DNA from: VFMC01 sp040380855
GTDB taxonomy: Bacteria > Actinomycetota > Acidimicrobiia > Acidimicrobiales > Ilumatobacteraceae
Assembly (NCBI GenBank): GCA_040380855.1
Contig: JBEIIG010000014.1
Span: forward strand, 1 to 64,000
Direction: 5' to 3'
DNA length: 64,000 bases
Part shown: piece after piece, positions 25,491 through 33,219 of the stretch
Position numbering within the stretch: the stretch's first letter is position 1
How the letters are laid out: each line of letters begins with the position of its first letter
Translations under genes and position numbers: made by a program
The notes under the pieces: generated by a model
The model's database searches: none
The model's input: the letters and a program-made list of their open reading frames with translations, nothing else
Told to the model about the DNA's origin: nothing

Positions 25491-26807
25491 ATGGCCTTCC
25501 TCCACCGTGTCGATGCCGGCCGACGACTGGCCGACCGCCTCCGCTCGTTGCGCGGCAGCGATGTGGTGGTGCTCGGCCTGCCGCGCGGTGGGGTACCGGT
25601 GGCCGAGCAGGTGGCAACCGCGCTGCACGCGCCACTCGACGTCATCGTGGTGCGCAAGTTGGGTGTCCCCACGCACCCCGAGCTGGCTGCCGGCGCGATC
25701 GGTGAGGGCGGTGTCCGTGTGCTGAACCCCGAGGTGGTCGATTCGTTCCGCCTCAGCGCGCACGATCTCGATCTGGTGGAGACGCGCGAGCGCGCCGAGT
25801 TGGAGCGCCGTTCGTCGATGATCCGTCGCAGCCACCCGCGGCTGTCGCTGACCGATCGCATCGCGGTCGTGGTCGACGACGGCATTGCGACCGGCGCGAC
25901 CGCCCGGGCCGCCTGCCAGGTGGCTCGCGCCCATGGCGCGGCCCGGGTCGTTCTGGCGGTTCCGGTGGCCCCGGCCGACTGGCGCGCCGACCTCGGCGGC
26001 GCGGCCGACGACTACATCTGCGTCGAGGCACCTGAACACTTCGGTGCCGTCGGCCAGTGGTACGCCGACTTCTCGGCCACCACCGACGACGACGTGTCGG
26101 CCTCGCTGTCGCGGATCGCCAACCGCGGCTGGGACGTCGACATCCCCACCTCGAGCGCCCACCTCGACGGCCACCTCACCCTGCCACCCGACGCCGCCGC
26201 GGTGGTGGTGTTCGTGCACGGCAGCGGCAGCAGCCGCCACAGCCCACGTAACCAGTTCGTGGCCAACACCCTGCACGATGCAGGCCTCGGCACCCTGCTG
26301 TTCGACCTGCTCACCGACGACGAGGCCGAAGACCGCCAGAACGTGTTCGACATCGAGTTGCTCGCCCATCGGCTGAGCGATGTCACCCAGTGGCTCTGCG
26401 AACAGTTCGTGTCGTTCCCGCTGCAGATCGGCTACTTCGGAGCGAGCACCGGTGCTGCCGCTGCCCTCACCGCAGCCGCCCGTCCGGGTGCCGACATCGC
26501 GGCGATCGTCTCACGCGGCGGCCGACCCGACCTGGCCCACCACCATCTCGAGACCGTGCGAGCACCGACGCTGCTGGTGGTGGGTGGCCTCGACCACGTG
26601 GTGCTCGACCTCAACCGGCGCGCCGCCGCCGCGATGCGCTGCGAGCACCGCATCGAGGTGGTGCCCGGCGCGACCCATCTGTTCGAAGAGCCCGGCACGC
26701 TGCACCAGGCCGCCGGCCTGGCTGCGCAGTGGTTCGCCAGCCACCTCCGCGTGCCGACTCAGAGCGGCGCGAGCGGGAAGCCGCCCCGTGCCGCCTCGAC
26801 CGCATAG
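25491..26807 (+). CDS. phosphoribosyltransferase fused to a dienelactone-hydrolase-like domain
   Basis: A 438-residue fusion. Residues 1-210 are a phosphoribosyltransferase-type domain with PRPP loop Val-Val-Val-Asp-Asp-Gly-Ile-Ala-Thr-Gly-Ala-Thr (about 124-135). Residues 220-420 are an alpha/beta hydrolase with nucleophile Ser in Gly-Ala-Ser-Thr-Gly, Asp in Gly-Gly-Leu-Asp-His and His in Gly-Ala-Thr-His-Leu. From memory, Mycobacterium tuberculosis Rv0571c has the same two-domain layout and is a DosR-regulon gene. CACAGT lies 6 nt before the ATG, and a shared GACCTTCGRCC motif lies upstream. The last 49 nt, coding for a low-complexity tail, overlap the convergent amidase gene. The reaction is unknown. 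Confidence 0.85.
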   Translation: MAFLHRVDAGRRLADRLRSLRGSDVVVLGLPRGGVPVAEQVATALHAPLDVIVVRKLGVPTHPELAAGAIGEGGVRVLNPEVVDSFRLSAHDLDLVETRERAELERRSSMIRRSHPRLSLTDRIAVVVDDGIATGATARAACQVARAHGAARVVLAVPVAPADWRADLGGAADDYICVEAPEHFGAVGQWYADFSATTDDDVSASLSRIANRGWDVDIPTSSAHLDGHLTLPPDAAAVVVFVHGSGSSRHSPRNQFVANTLHDAGLGTLLFDLLTDDEAEDRQNVFDIELLAHRLSDVTQWLCEQFVSFPLQIGYFGASTGAAAALTAAARPGADIAAIVSRGGRPDLAHHHLETVRAPTLLVVGGLDHVVLDLNRRAAAAMRCEHRIEVVPGATHLFEEPGTLHQAAGLAAQWFASHLRVPTQSGASGKPPRAASTA

Positions 26808-28171
26808 CCGATGCGGAACACCGTGGGATCGTCGTAGGTGCGCCCCACGATCTGCAGGCCCGTGGGTACCCCGTTGTCGGCGAGGCCCGACGGTACCGAC
26901 AGCACCGGGCAGCGGCTGAACATGTTGAACGGGGTGGTCATCGCGCCGAGCAGGTAGTGCTCGATCTCCACCCCGTCGACCGTGAGCGTGTGCTCGGTGT
27001 AGTCCTCGCCCACCGGATAGCCGCGGGTGGCCATCGTCGGGCAGAGGAGCGCGTCGTACCGTTCGAACAACGCGCCGAGGGGTTGCCACAGACGCCCTTC
27101 GAGTTCCATCCCGTCGAGGAACGACAACGGGGTCGACTGCATCTCTTCGGCGAAGCGCCGCGCGTACGGCGTGAGGAGGTGGGCGTTGTCGATCAGATCG
27201 TGGCCCACCGCAGCGCCGAAGATGGCGCCGAAGTGCGAGCGGAACGCAGCGAAGAGTTCGGTGCGCCGCCACGGCAACTCCACCTCGTCGACCACCGCGC
27301 CCGCCTCGGCCAGCAGCGCGGCGGCACGCCGGGTGTTGGTCACCACCTCGGGGTCGACGGCGAAATCGCCCAGGCGCACGCACAGCGCGAGGCGCAGACC
27401 GGCCACACCGCTGCCCTGCAGGGGCAGCACGGGCGGATCGGGCAGCGACACCACGTCGGCCGGGTGGCGGCCGGCGATGACGTTCTGCAGCAGGGCGCAA
27501 TCGGCCACCGTGCGCGCCATGGGCCCGTCGTGGCAGTACTGGTCGAGGTTGAACGGCGGCATGGCCGGCACCCGCCCGAACGGCGCCTTGAACCCCACCA
27601 CACCCGAGAACGACGCAGGGATGCGGATCGACCCACCGATGTCGCTGCCCGTGGCCAGCGCTGTGTAGCCGGCCGCCAAGGCTGCACCCGAGCCACCCGA
27701 GGAACCGCCGGGCGACATGTCGAGGTTCCACGGGTTCCGCGTGGCTCCCCAGATGGCGCTGTGCGTGAAACCGGCGCAGCAGTACTCGGGCGTCGTGGTG
27801 CGCACGTGGATGACACCACCGGCCTGCTGGATGCGTTCGATGATCGGATGGTCGACCGGTGCCAGCTCGCCGCGGTGGATCAGTGAACCCTGACTCCACT
27901 CGCGGCCCACGAGCGGGTGCTCCTCCTTGGTCGCCACCGCCAGGCCGTCGAGCACACCGCGGGGCGCTCCGGCTGCGTAGCGCTCGGCGGAGGCGGCCGC
28001 CTCGGCGCGGGCCTCGGCGTAGCGTCGGTCGCACACGGCGTTCACTGCGGGTTCGATCGCCTCGACACGGTCGACGAGCGCGTCGAGGTACTCCACCGGC
28101 GACACCTCCCGCCGACGGAAGCGGTCGAGCGCCTCGACCGCCGACCAGGTGTGCATGGCTCTGTCGCTCAC
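26759..28171 (-). CDS. amidase-signature family amidase
   Basis: A 470-residue amidase of the Ser-cisSer-Lys family (GatA, fatty-acid amide hydrolase, indoleacetamide hydrolase). The catalytic Lys is in Ala-Thr-Lys-Glu-Glu-His (about 80-85). The glycine/serine loop is Gly-Gly-Ser-Ser-Gly-Gly-Ser-Gly (about 155-162), and the nucleophile Ser lies in Gly-Ser-Asp-Ile-Gly-Gly-Ser-Ile-Arg-Ile-Pro-Ala. No GatB/GatC partners are nearby, so this is a catabolic amidase rather than a tRNA amidotransferase subunit. The GTG at 28171 has GGAGG 4 nt upstream. It follows a TetR gene by 15 nt, which probably controls it. Confidence 0.9.
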   Translation of the reverse strand: MSDRAMHTWSAVEALDRFRRREVSPVEYLDALVDRVEAIEPAVNAVCDRRYAEARAEAAASAERYAAGAPRGVLDGLAVATKEEHPLVGREWSQGSLIHRGELAPVDHPIIERIQQAGGVIHVRTTTPEYCCAGFTHSAIWGATRNPWNLDMSPGGSSGGSGAALAAGYTALATGSDIGGSIRIPASFSGVVGFKAPFGRVPAMPPFNLDQYCHDGPMARTVADCALLQNVIAGRHPADVVSLPDPPVLPLQGSGVAGLRLALCVRLGDFAVDPEVVTNTRRAAALLAEAGAVVDEVELPWRRTELFAAFRSHFGAIFGAAVGHDLIDNAHLLTPYARRFAEEMQSTPLSFLDGMELEGRLWQPLGALFERYDALLCPTMATRGYPVGEDYTEHTLTVDGVEIEHYLLGAMTTPFNMFSRCPVLSVPSGLADNGVPTGLQIVGRTYDDPTVFRIGYAVEAARGGFPLAPL

Positions 28172-28186
28172 ATGTCCTCCGTGCGG

Positions 28187-28798
28187 TCAGTGCACGACGA
28201 CGTGGACGAGCAGCGCGGCCAGCGACTGCTCGAGCACACCGGCTGCCTTGGCCCGGCTGTGCCCCTGGGCCTCGCGCATCAGGTGGTAGCCCTCGAACGA
28301 GCACAACACGTCGATCGCCGACAACACGGCGGTGGCCTGGGTGGGGTCGAGCGCATCCAGTTCGGTCGCGAACAACTTCTTCACCTGGTTGCGCAGGAAC
28401 GTGCGGCTCTGCGACAACTCGGCGGCGATGAGCGGCTGGAACGGGGCCCGGATGCGCGCCACCTGACCCACCGAACCGATGGCCTCGAACAGCGCCACCC
28501 GCGACCCGACCAGGGCAGCGATGCGCTCGGCCACCGGCGCGTCGGCACCGGCACCGATGTCGACCAGACCACGGACCCGCTGCTCTTGGCGGCGGATGGC
28601 CTCGCCGCACAGATCGTCGACATCGTCGAAGTAGCGGAACAACGACCGCGGCGACGACCCGGCCCGCTCGGCCACCTCGTTGGCGCTCGGTTCGAGGTTT
28701 CCCTCGCCGTACAGTTCGAGCAACGCGTCGACCACCGCCTCGCGGTTGCGCTGACGCCGCCGGTGGCGGCCGTCGAGATCGTCGTCGAGGTGAGTCAT
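28187..28798 (-). CDS. TetR-family transcriptional regulator
   Basis: A 203-residue regulator. The N-terminal helix-turn-helix spans about 18-62 and reads Asn-Glu-Val-Ala-Glu-Arg-Ala-Gly-Ser-Ser-Pro-Arg-Ser-Leu-Phe-Arg-Tyr-Phe, a textbook TetR recognition helix. The C-terminal part is an all-helical ligand domain ending in a hydrophobic dimerisation helix. It is the first gene of a two-gene unit with the amidase, so it probably represses amidase expression and its own. I chose the ATG at 28798, with GAGACT 7 nt upstream. It is divergent from the enolase-superfamily gene, which it may also control. Confidence 0.88.
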   Translation of the reverse strand: MTHLDDDLDGRHRRRQRNREAVVDALLELYGEGNLEPSANEVAERAGSSPRSLFRYFDDVDDLCGEAIRRQEQRVRGLVDIGAGADAPVAERIAALVGSRVALFEAIGSVGQVARIRAPFQPLIAAELSQSRTFLRNQVKKLFATELDALDPTQATAVLSAIDVLCSFEGYHLMREAQGHSRAKAAGVLEQSLAALLVHVVVH

Positions 28799-28871
28799 CG
28801 CGCACAGTCTCGCATCTCGTCGTGGCCGGTGCGCAACAGGCGGGCATTGCGCCGGTCGCACCGCCGCGCCC

Positions 28872-28877
28872 TACGCT
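28872..28877 (+). promoter_or_regulatory. -10-like hexamer before a GTG start
   Basis: TACGCT lies 6 nt before the GTG at 28884, fitting a leaderless transcript. Confidence 0.35.
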
Positions 28878-28883
28878 GCGCCG

Positions 28884-29990
28884 GTGCGCATCGTCGGAGT
28901 GACCTGGTACCGCCAGCTGCAACCCTTCGCCGACGGCCCCTACGTGCTGTCGGGTGGGCGGATCACCGAGGGATTCGACAGCCTCGTCGTGGCGTTGCAC
29001 ACCGACCGCACGGTCGACGGCCGCAGGGTGGTCGGGTGGGGTGAGATGTCGCCCCTGGGCAGCACCTACGACCCAGCCTTCCCCGACGGCGCGTTCGCCG
29101 CAGCACCACTGCTGGCCGAGGCGCTGCTGGGAACGCCCGTCGCCTCGACGGCCCGCACTCTGGCCGCCGCGCTGAAGGGTCATCACTACGCACGATCGGC
29201 GTTCGACATGGCCGCCTGGGACGCCCTGGGCCGAGCCGCAGGCCTGCCGCTGCACCATCTGCTCGGTGGCGCCGACGGTGAGGGCACCGCGCTCTACCGC
29301 TCGATCGGCCGCGCCGAGCCGGCGGCGATGGCCGAACGCGCCCGCCACCTACGCGACCGCGGCTATGCCCGGCTGCAGGTGAAGGTGGGTGGCGACCCCG
29401 ACGACGACGCAGCCGGGCTGCGCGCCGTGGCCGCCGCAGTGCCGGGCACGGTGCTGTACTGCGACGCCAACGGAGGGTGGATCACCGCCGACGCGCGCCG
29501 GTTCCTCGCCGCCACCACCGACGTTGCGTACGTGCTCGAACAGCCGTGTGCCAGCCTGCGCGAAAGCGTGCTGCTACGCGCCCACGCCGCTCGGCCGATG
29601 GTGCTCGACGAGTCGATCGAGCACGTCGCCGATGTCGTCGCCGCCGCCGAGGCCGGTATCGACGGCATCACCATCAAGATCGCACGCGTCGGTGGCGTCA
29701 CCGCCGCCCGTCTGTGCCGCGACGCCGCGGTGGCGCTGGGGATGGACGTGACGGTGGAAGACACCGGCGGTGCCGAACTCGACACCGCCGCGATGGCGCA
29801 CCTGTCGATCACCACGCCGGCGCACCAACGGGCACACACGTGCGACTTCCACCACTGGGTCACCGCATCGAACGGCAGCGGTATCCCCGACACCTCCGAC
29901 GGCATCCTGCGGCCGCCGTTGGGCCCGGGTCTCGGTATCGACGTCGACCTCACGGCACTCGGCGAACCGGTGCAGTCGATCGGCGGCTGA
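28884..29990 (+). CDS. enolase-superfamily enzyme, betaine epimerase/hydroxyproline dehydratase-like
   Basis: A 368-residue member of the muconate-lactonising subgroup of the enolase superfamily. The catalytic bases are Lys167 in Gln-Val-Lys-Val-Gly-Gly-Asp-Pro and Lys265 in Ile-Thr-Ile-Lys-Ile. The metal ligands are Asp194 (Cys-Asp-Ala-Asn), Glu219 (Leu-Glu-Gln-Pro-Cys) and Asp242 (Leu-Asp-Glu-Ser). The KVGGDP, LEQPC and EDTGG segments are those I associate with hydroxyproline-betaine 2-epimerase and cis-3-hydroxy-L-proline dehydratase. That would fit a betaine theme with the dimethylglycine dehydrogenase-like gene at 2628. The exact reaction is not certain. It faces the FGE gene convergently, 8 nt away. 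Confidence 0.8.
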   Translation: MRIVGVTWYRQLQPFADGPYVLSGGRITEGFDSLVVALHTDRTVDGRRVVGWGEMSPLGSTYDPAFPDGAFAAAPLLAEALLGTPVASTARTLAAALKGHHYARSAFDMAAWDALGRAAGLPLHHLLGGADGEGTALYRSIGRAEPAAMAERARHLRDRGYARLQVKVGGDPDDDAAGLRAVAAAVPGTVLYCDANGGWITADARRFLAATTDVAYVLEQPCASLRESVLLRAHAARPMVLDESIEHVADVVAAAEAGIDGITIKIARVGGVTAARLCRDAAVALGMDVTVEDTGGAELDTAAMAHLSITTPAHQRAHTCDFHHWVTASNGSGIPDTSDGILRPPLGPGLGIDVDLTALGEPVQSIGG

Positions 29991-29998
29991 CGCCGCCG

Positions 29999-30850
29999 TC
30001 AGACCACGCAGCGGAACCCGATGTTGCCGGTGCTGCTGTCGGGGGTGCTGCCCATCCGCGCAGCCGGGCGGTACCGGCGGCAGTACGAGTGGTGACACAG
30101 GTACGAGCCACCCTTCAGCACGCACTCGGCGGTCCACTCCCACACATTGCCCACCATGTTGTACAGGCCGTACGCATTGGGCGGAAAGGCCGCGACCGGG
30201 CAGGTGCCCAACCAGCCGTCGGCACCGGTGTTGCCGCCGGGGAACGTGCCCTGGAACACGTTCATCATGTGCTGCCCGCCGGGTTCGAGTTCGTCGCCCC
30301 AGGGGAACGTGGTGCTGGTGCCGCCTCGGGCCGCGTACTCCCATTCGGCTTCGGTGGGCAGGCGCACCCCGGCCCAGGCGCAATAGGCCTCGGCGTCGCG
30401 GAGGCTGACATGCACCACCGGGTGGTCGCCCCGCTCGGCAATGCTGCTGTGCGGCCCTTCGGGGTGCTGCCAGGTGGCGCCCTCGACCTCGCGCCACCAG
30501 GGTGCCGCAGCCACACCGCGGGTGTCGGGGAAGTCGTCGGGCAGCAGGCCACCGAACACGAACGAACTGCCGAACGTCTCGGCGTCGGTGCGGTAGCGCG
30601 TCGCTGCCACGAAGGCGGTGAACTCGGCGTTGGTGACCGCGGTGGGCGACACGGCGTATGCACCCACCGCACCGGGCCGCGGGGTCTCGCCGTCGGCCGG
30701 ATAGGCCCACGGGTTGTCGCTGCCCATCACGAACTCGGCCGGGCCGAGGCGCACCCAGTGCTCGACCGGCAGCGGCACACCTGCCCGGTCGACCGGCACC
30801 GATGGGTGGTGGCCCGCCCCGTTGCGGTTCGGGGCGCAACAGCCGTCCAT
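29999..30850 (-). CDS. formylglycine-generating enzyme (sulfatase maturase)
   Basis: A 283-residue FGE/SUMF1-type enzyme, an oxygen- and copper-dependent oxidase that converts the active-site Cys of sulfatases into formylglycine. It has the substrate-binding Val-Gly-Asn-Val-Trp-Glu-Trp-Thr segment and the copper-binding Cys pair in Cys-His-His-Ser-Tyr-Cys (about 251-256). The C-terminus is Asn-Ile-Gly-Phe-Arg-Cys, typical of the fold. It starts 5 nt after the stop of a Cys-type sulfatase gene, so enzyme and maturase are made together. No signal peptide is present, so maturation is cytoplasmic. Confidence 0.93.
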   Translation of the reverse strand: MDGCCAPNRNGAGHHPSVPVDRAGVPLPVEHWVRLGPAEFVMGSDNPWAYPADGETPRPGAVGAYAVSPTAVTNAEFTAFVAATRYRTDAETFGSSFVFGGLLPDDFPDTRGVAAAPWWREVEGATWQHPEGPHSSIAERGDHPVVHVSLRDAEAYCAWAGVRLPTEAEWEYAARGGTSTTFPWGDELEPGGQHMMNVFQGTFPGGNTGADGWLGTCPVAAFPPNAYGLYNMVGNVWEWTAECVLKGGSYLCHHSYCRRYRPAARMGSTPDSSTGNIGFRCVV

Positions 30851-30855
30851 CGGGC

Positions 30856-33135
30856 CTACTGTCGCGCGTTCTCGGCCGCTTCGGCCACCGCCGCGTTCGC
30901 CGCAGCCTGCTTGGGGCGCTCGGGGGCCAGTTGCACCTCGACGCGGGCGATGGTGCCGGTGAACTCGTTCGGCATCGCGTAGGCATCGCTGACGGCCGAG
31001 CCCAGATCGGCGCCCAGCGTGACGCTGGCGCTCGACATCATCCGCATCACCATGGGGATGTCGGCGCTCCCGCACGGCTCGCCGTCGATGAGCACCGTCG
31101 CCGTGCCGTTGCGGCCGAGACGCTGGAAGTCGACGCTCACGGTGCTCGCCCCCACCGGCACCGGACGGTTCGACGTGACCAGCGTGTGTGCACCGAACGC
31201 GTTGTAGTCGAACACCAGCCGGTCGGCGTCGATGAACAGGCTGAGGCCGCTGTTCTCGGTACCGGTGGCGAACAGCACGCCGTTCGCGCCCGCTGGCCGA
31301 TCGATGGCGGCAGTGATCTGGAACGTGCGTCCGCCGATGGTTGCCGCGGCCTGGGGCGGGATGGGCGACACCGGCGGGTAGTACACGTAGTGCCGGTCGG
31401 CCGGGTGCGGGGTGCGGTCGGCGAAGCGGGCACCGAACAGTTCGACACCGCGGTCGTCGAGCGGCAGTACGCCGTGGGTCTCGGCCTCACGCCACCACGA
31501 CGCGATCATCTCGGCCAGCTTCTCGGGCATCTCGGCGGCCAGGTCGTGGCACTCCGACCGGTCGACGTCGACGTGGTAGAGCTCCCACGGGTCGTCGTCG
31601 AACGAGGTGCCCGGAGTGTGGCGGCACACGGCCTTCCAGCCGTCGTGCCAGATACCGCGGTGGCCGATCATCTCGAAGTACTGCACGGGTTTCTGCGTGG
31701 GTGCATCGGGCGCGTCGAAGCTGTAGGCCATCGACGTGCCGGTGACCGGCAGCTGCTCGTAGCCGCGGTAGGTGGCCGGTGGGGTGACCTGCAGCAGCTC
31801 GTACACGGTGGGGGCGATGTCGTTCACGTGGTGGAACTGGTCGCGGATACCGCCGGCATCGGTGATGCGGGCGGGCCAGTGGGCGACGAGCGGCACGTGC
31901 ACACCGCCTTCGTGGGTGTTCTGCTTGTACCACTTGAACGGGGTGTTGCCCGCCTGCGACCAGCCCCACGGATAGTTCGTGTGGCTGTGCGGGCCGCCGA
32001 TGTCGTCGATGCGCTGCACGGCCTCGTCGGGCATCTCGAGCATGCCGTTGAAGAACTTCATCTCGTGCATCACACCGAACGGGCCGCCCTCCTGGCTGGC
32101 GCCGTTGTCGGCCAGCACCAGCACCAGGGTGTTGTCGAGGCGACCGAGCGCGTCGAGGTCGTCGAGCAGTCGGCCGATCTGGGCATCGGTGTGGTCGAGG
32201 AACGCAGCGAACGCCTCCTGCATGCGCGCTGCCAGGCGGCGCTGGTTCTCGGGCAGGCCGTCCCACGCGTCGACGCCGGGGTTGCGCGGGGCCAGTTCGG
32301 TGCCCTCGGGCAGCAGGCCCATCTCCATCTGACGGGCGAACCATCGCGCGCGGAACACGTCCCAGCCCTCGTCGAAACGGCCGCGGTACTTGGCGAGGTA
32401 CTCGGCCGGCGCCTGGTGCGGGGCGTGGGTGGCGCCGAAGGCCAGGTACAGCAGGAACGGGCGGTCGGGCCGGATCGACACCGAATCGTGGATGAACTCG
32501 ATGGCGTGGTCGACGAGGTCCTCCGTGAGGTGGTAGCCCTCCTCGGGGGTACGCGGCGGCTGGATGCGATGGTTGTCGTAGGTGAGATCGGGCGAGAACT
32601 GGTCGGTCTCGCCGTCCATGAACCCGTAGAACCGGTCGAAGCCCCGCCCGAGCGGCCACTGCCGGAACGGGCCCGCGGCCGAGGCGTCGGCCATCTGGCA
32701 CAGGTGCCACTTGCCCACCGCGAACGTGGCGTAGCCCTCGTCGCCCAGCACCTCGGCGATGGTGGCGGCGTGGTTGGTGATGTGGCCGCGCATGTGCGGG
32801 AAGCCGGTGTTGAAGTTCGACACGTTGCGCATGCCCACCGAGTGGTGGTTGCGCCCGGTGAGCAACGCCGCCCGGGTGGGCGAGCACAGCGGGGTGACGT
32901 GGAAGTTGGTGTAGCGCAGGCCACCGGCCGCCAGGCGGTCGATGTTGGGGGTGTCGATGGTCGACCCGAAGCAGCCGAAGTGCGAGAAGCCGAGGTCGTC
33001 GAACAGGATGATGACGACGTTCGGCGCATCCTCACCGGGGTGCGGCGGCATGTCGAACGAAGGCGTCGACTCGGCCAGAGTGCGGCCGATCGTGCCGTTG
33101 AACTCGATCCGCCTGTACTCGCCCTGATCGGTCAT
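30856..33135 (-). CDS. Cys-type arylsulfatase with C-terminal accessory domain
   Basis: A 759-residue sulfatase. The metal Asp pair is Asp46-Asp47 in Leu-Phe-Asp-Asp-Leu-Gly-Phe. The formylglycine site is Cys84 in Leu-Cys-Ser-Pro-Thr-Arg, the target of the adjacent FGE. Gly-Lys-Trp-His-Leu and Ala-Asp-Asn-Gly-Ala-Ser further along complete the active site. Residues from about 590 form an extra beta-rich domain (Phe-Gln-Ile-Thr-Ala-Ala, then Leu-Phe-Ile-Asp-Ala-Asp and Val-Asp-Phe-Gln-Arg), probably a lectin-like carbohydrate or lipid binding module. No signal peptide is seen. AGGAGG lies 4 nt before the ATG. It resembles large mycobacterial AtsA/AtsD-type sulfatases. Confidence 0.93.
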   Translation of the reverse strand: MTDQGEYRRIEFNGTIGRTLAESTPSFDMPPHPGEDAPNVVIILFDDLGFSHFGCFGSTIDTPNIDRLAAGGLRYTNFHVTPLCSPTRAALLTGRNHHSVGMRNVSNFNTGFPHMRGHITNHAATIAEVLGDEGYATFAVGKWHLCQMADASAAGPFRQWPLGRGFDRFYGFMDGETDQFSPDLTYDNHRIQPPRTPEEGYHLTEDLVDHAIEFIHDSVSIRPDRPFLLYLAFGATHAPHQAPAEYLAKYRGRFDEGWDVFRARWFARQMEMGLLPEGTELAPRNPGVDAWDGLPENQRRLAARMQEAFAAFLDHTDAQIGRLLDDLDALGRLDNTLVLVLADNGASQEGGPFGVMHEMKFFNGMLEMPDEAVQRIDDIGGPHSHTNYPWGWSQAGNTPFKWYKQNTHEGGVHVPLVAHWPARITDAGGIRDQFHHVNDIAPTVYELLQVTPPATYRGYEQLPVTGTSMAYSFDAPDAPTQKPVQYFEMIGHRGIWHDGWKAVCRHTPGTSFDDDPWELYHVDVDRSECHDLAAEMPEKLAEMIASWWREAETHGVLPLDDRGVELFGARFADRTPHPADRHYVYYPPVSPIPPQAAATIGGRTFQITAAIDRPAGANGVLFATGTENSGLSLFIDADRLVFDYNAFGAHTLVTSNRPVPVGASTVSVDFQRLGRNGTATVLIDGEPCGSADIPMVMRMMSSASVTLGADLGSAVSDAYAMPNEFTGTIARVEVQLAPERPKQAAANAAVAEAAENARQ

Positions 33136-33219
33136 GGCCCCTCCTGATCGCGGTTTCGGCAGGCAGTCTGCCAGAACGTCGGTCGAGCGTGCGAACGACC
33201 CGTCGCGTACGCTGCGCCC

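Noticed and set aside
16708..28171. A natural-product gene cluster around the P450, PhyH oxygenase and phytoene-desaturase-like genes
   Set aside because: There is no synthase, carrier protein or terpene cyclase, and the genes belong to separate units on both strands.
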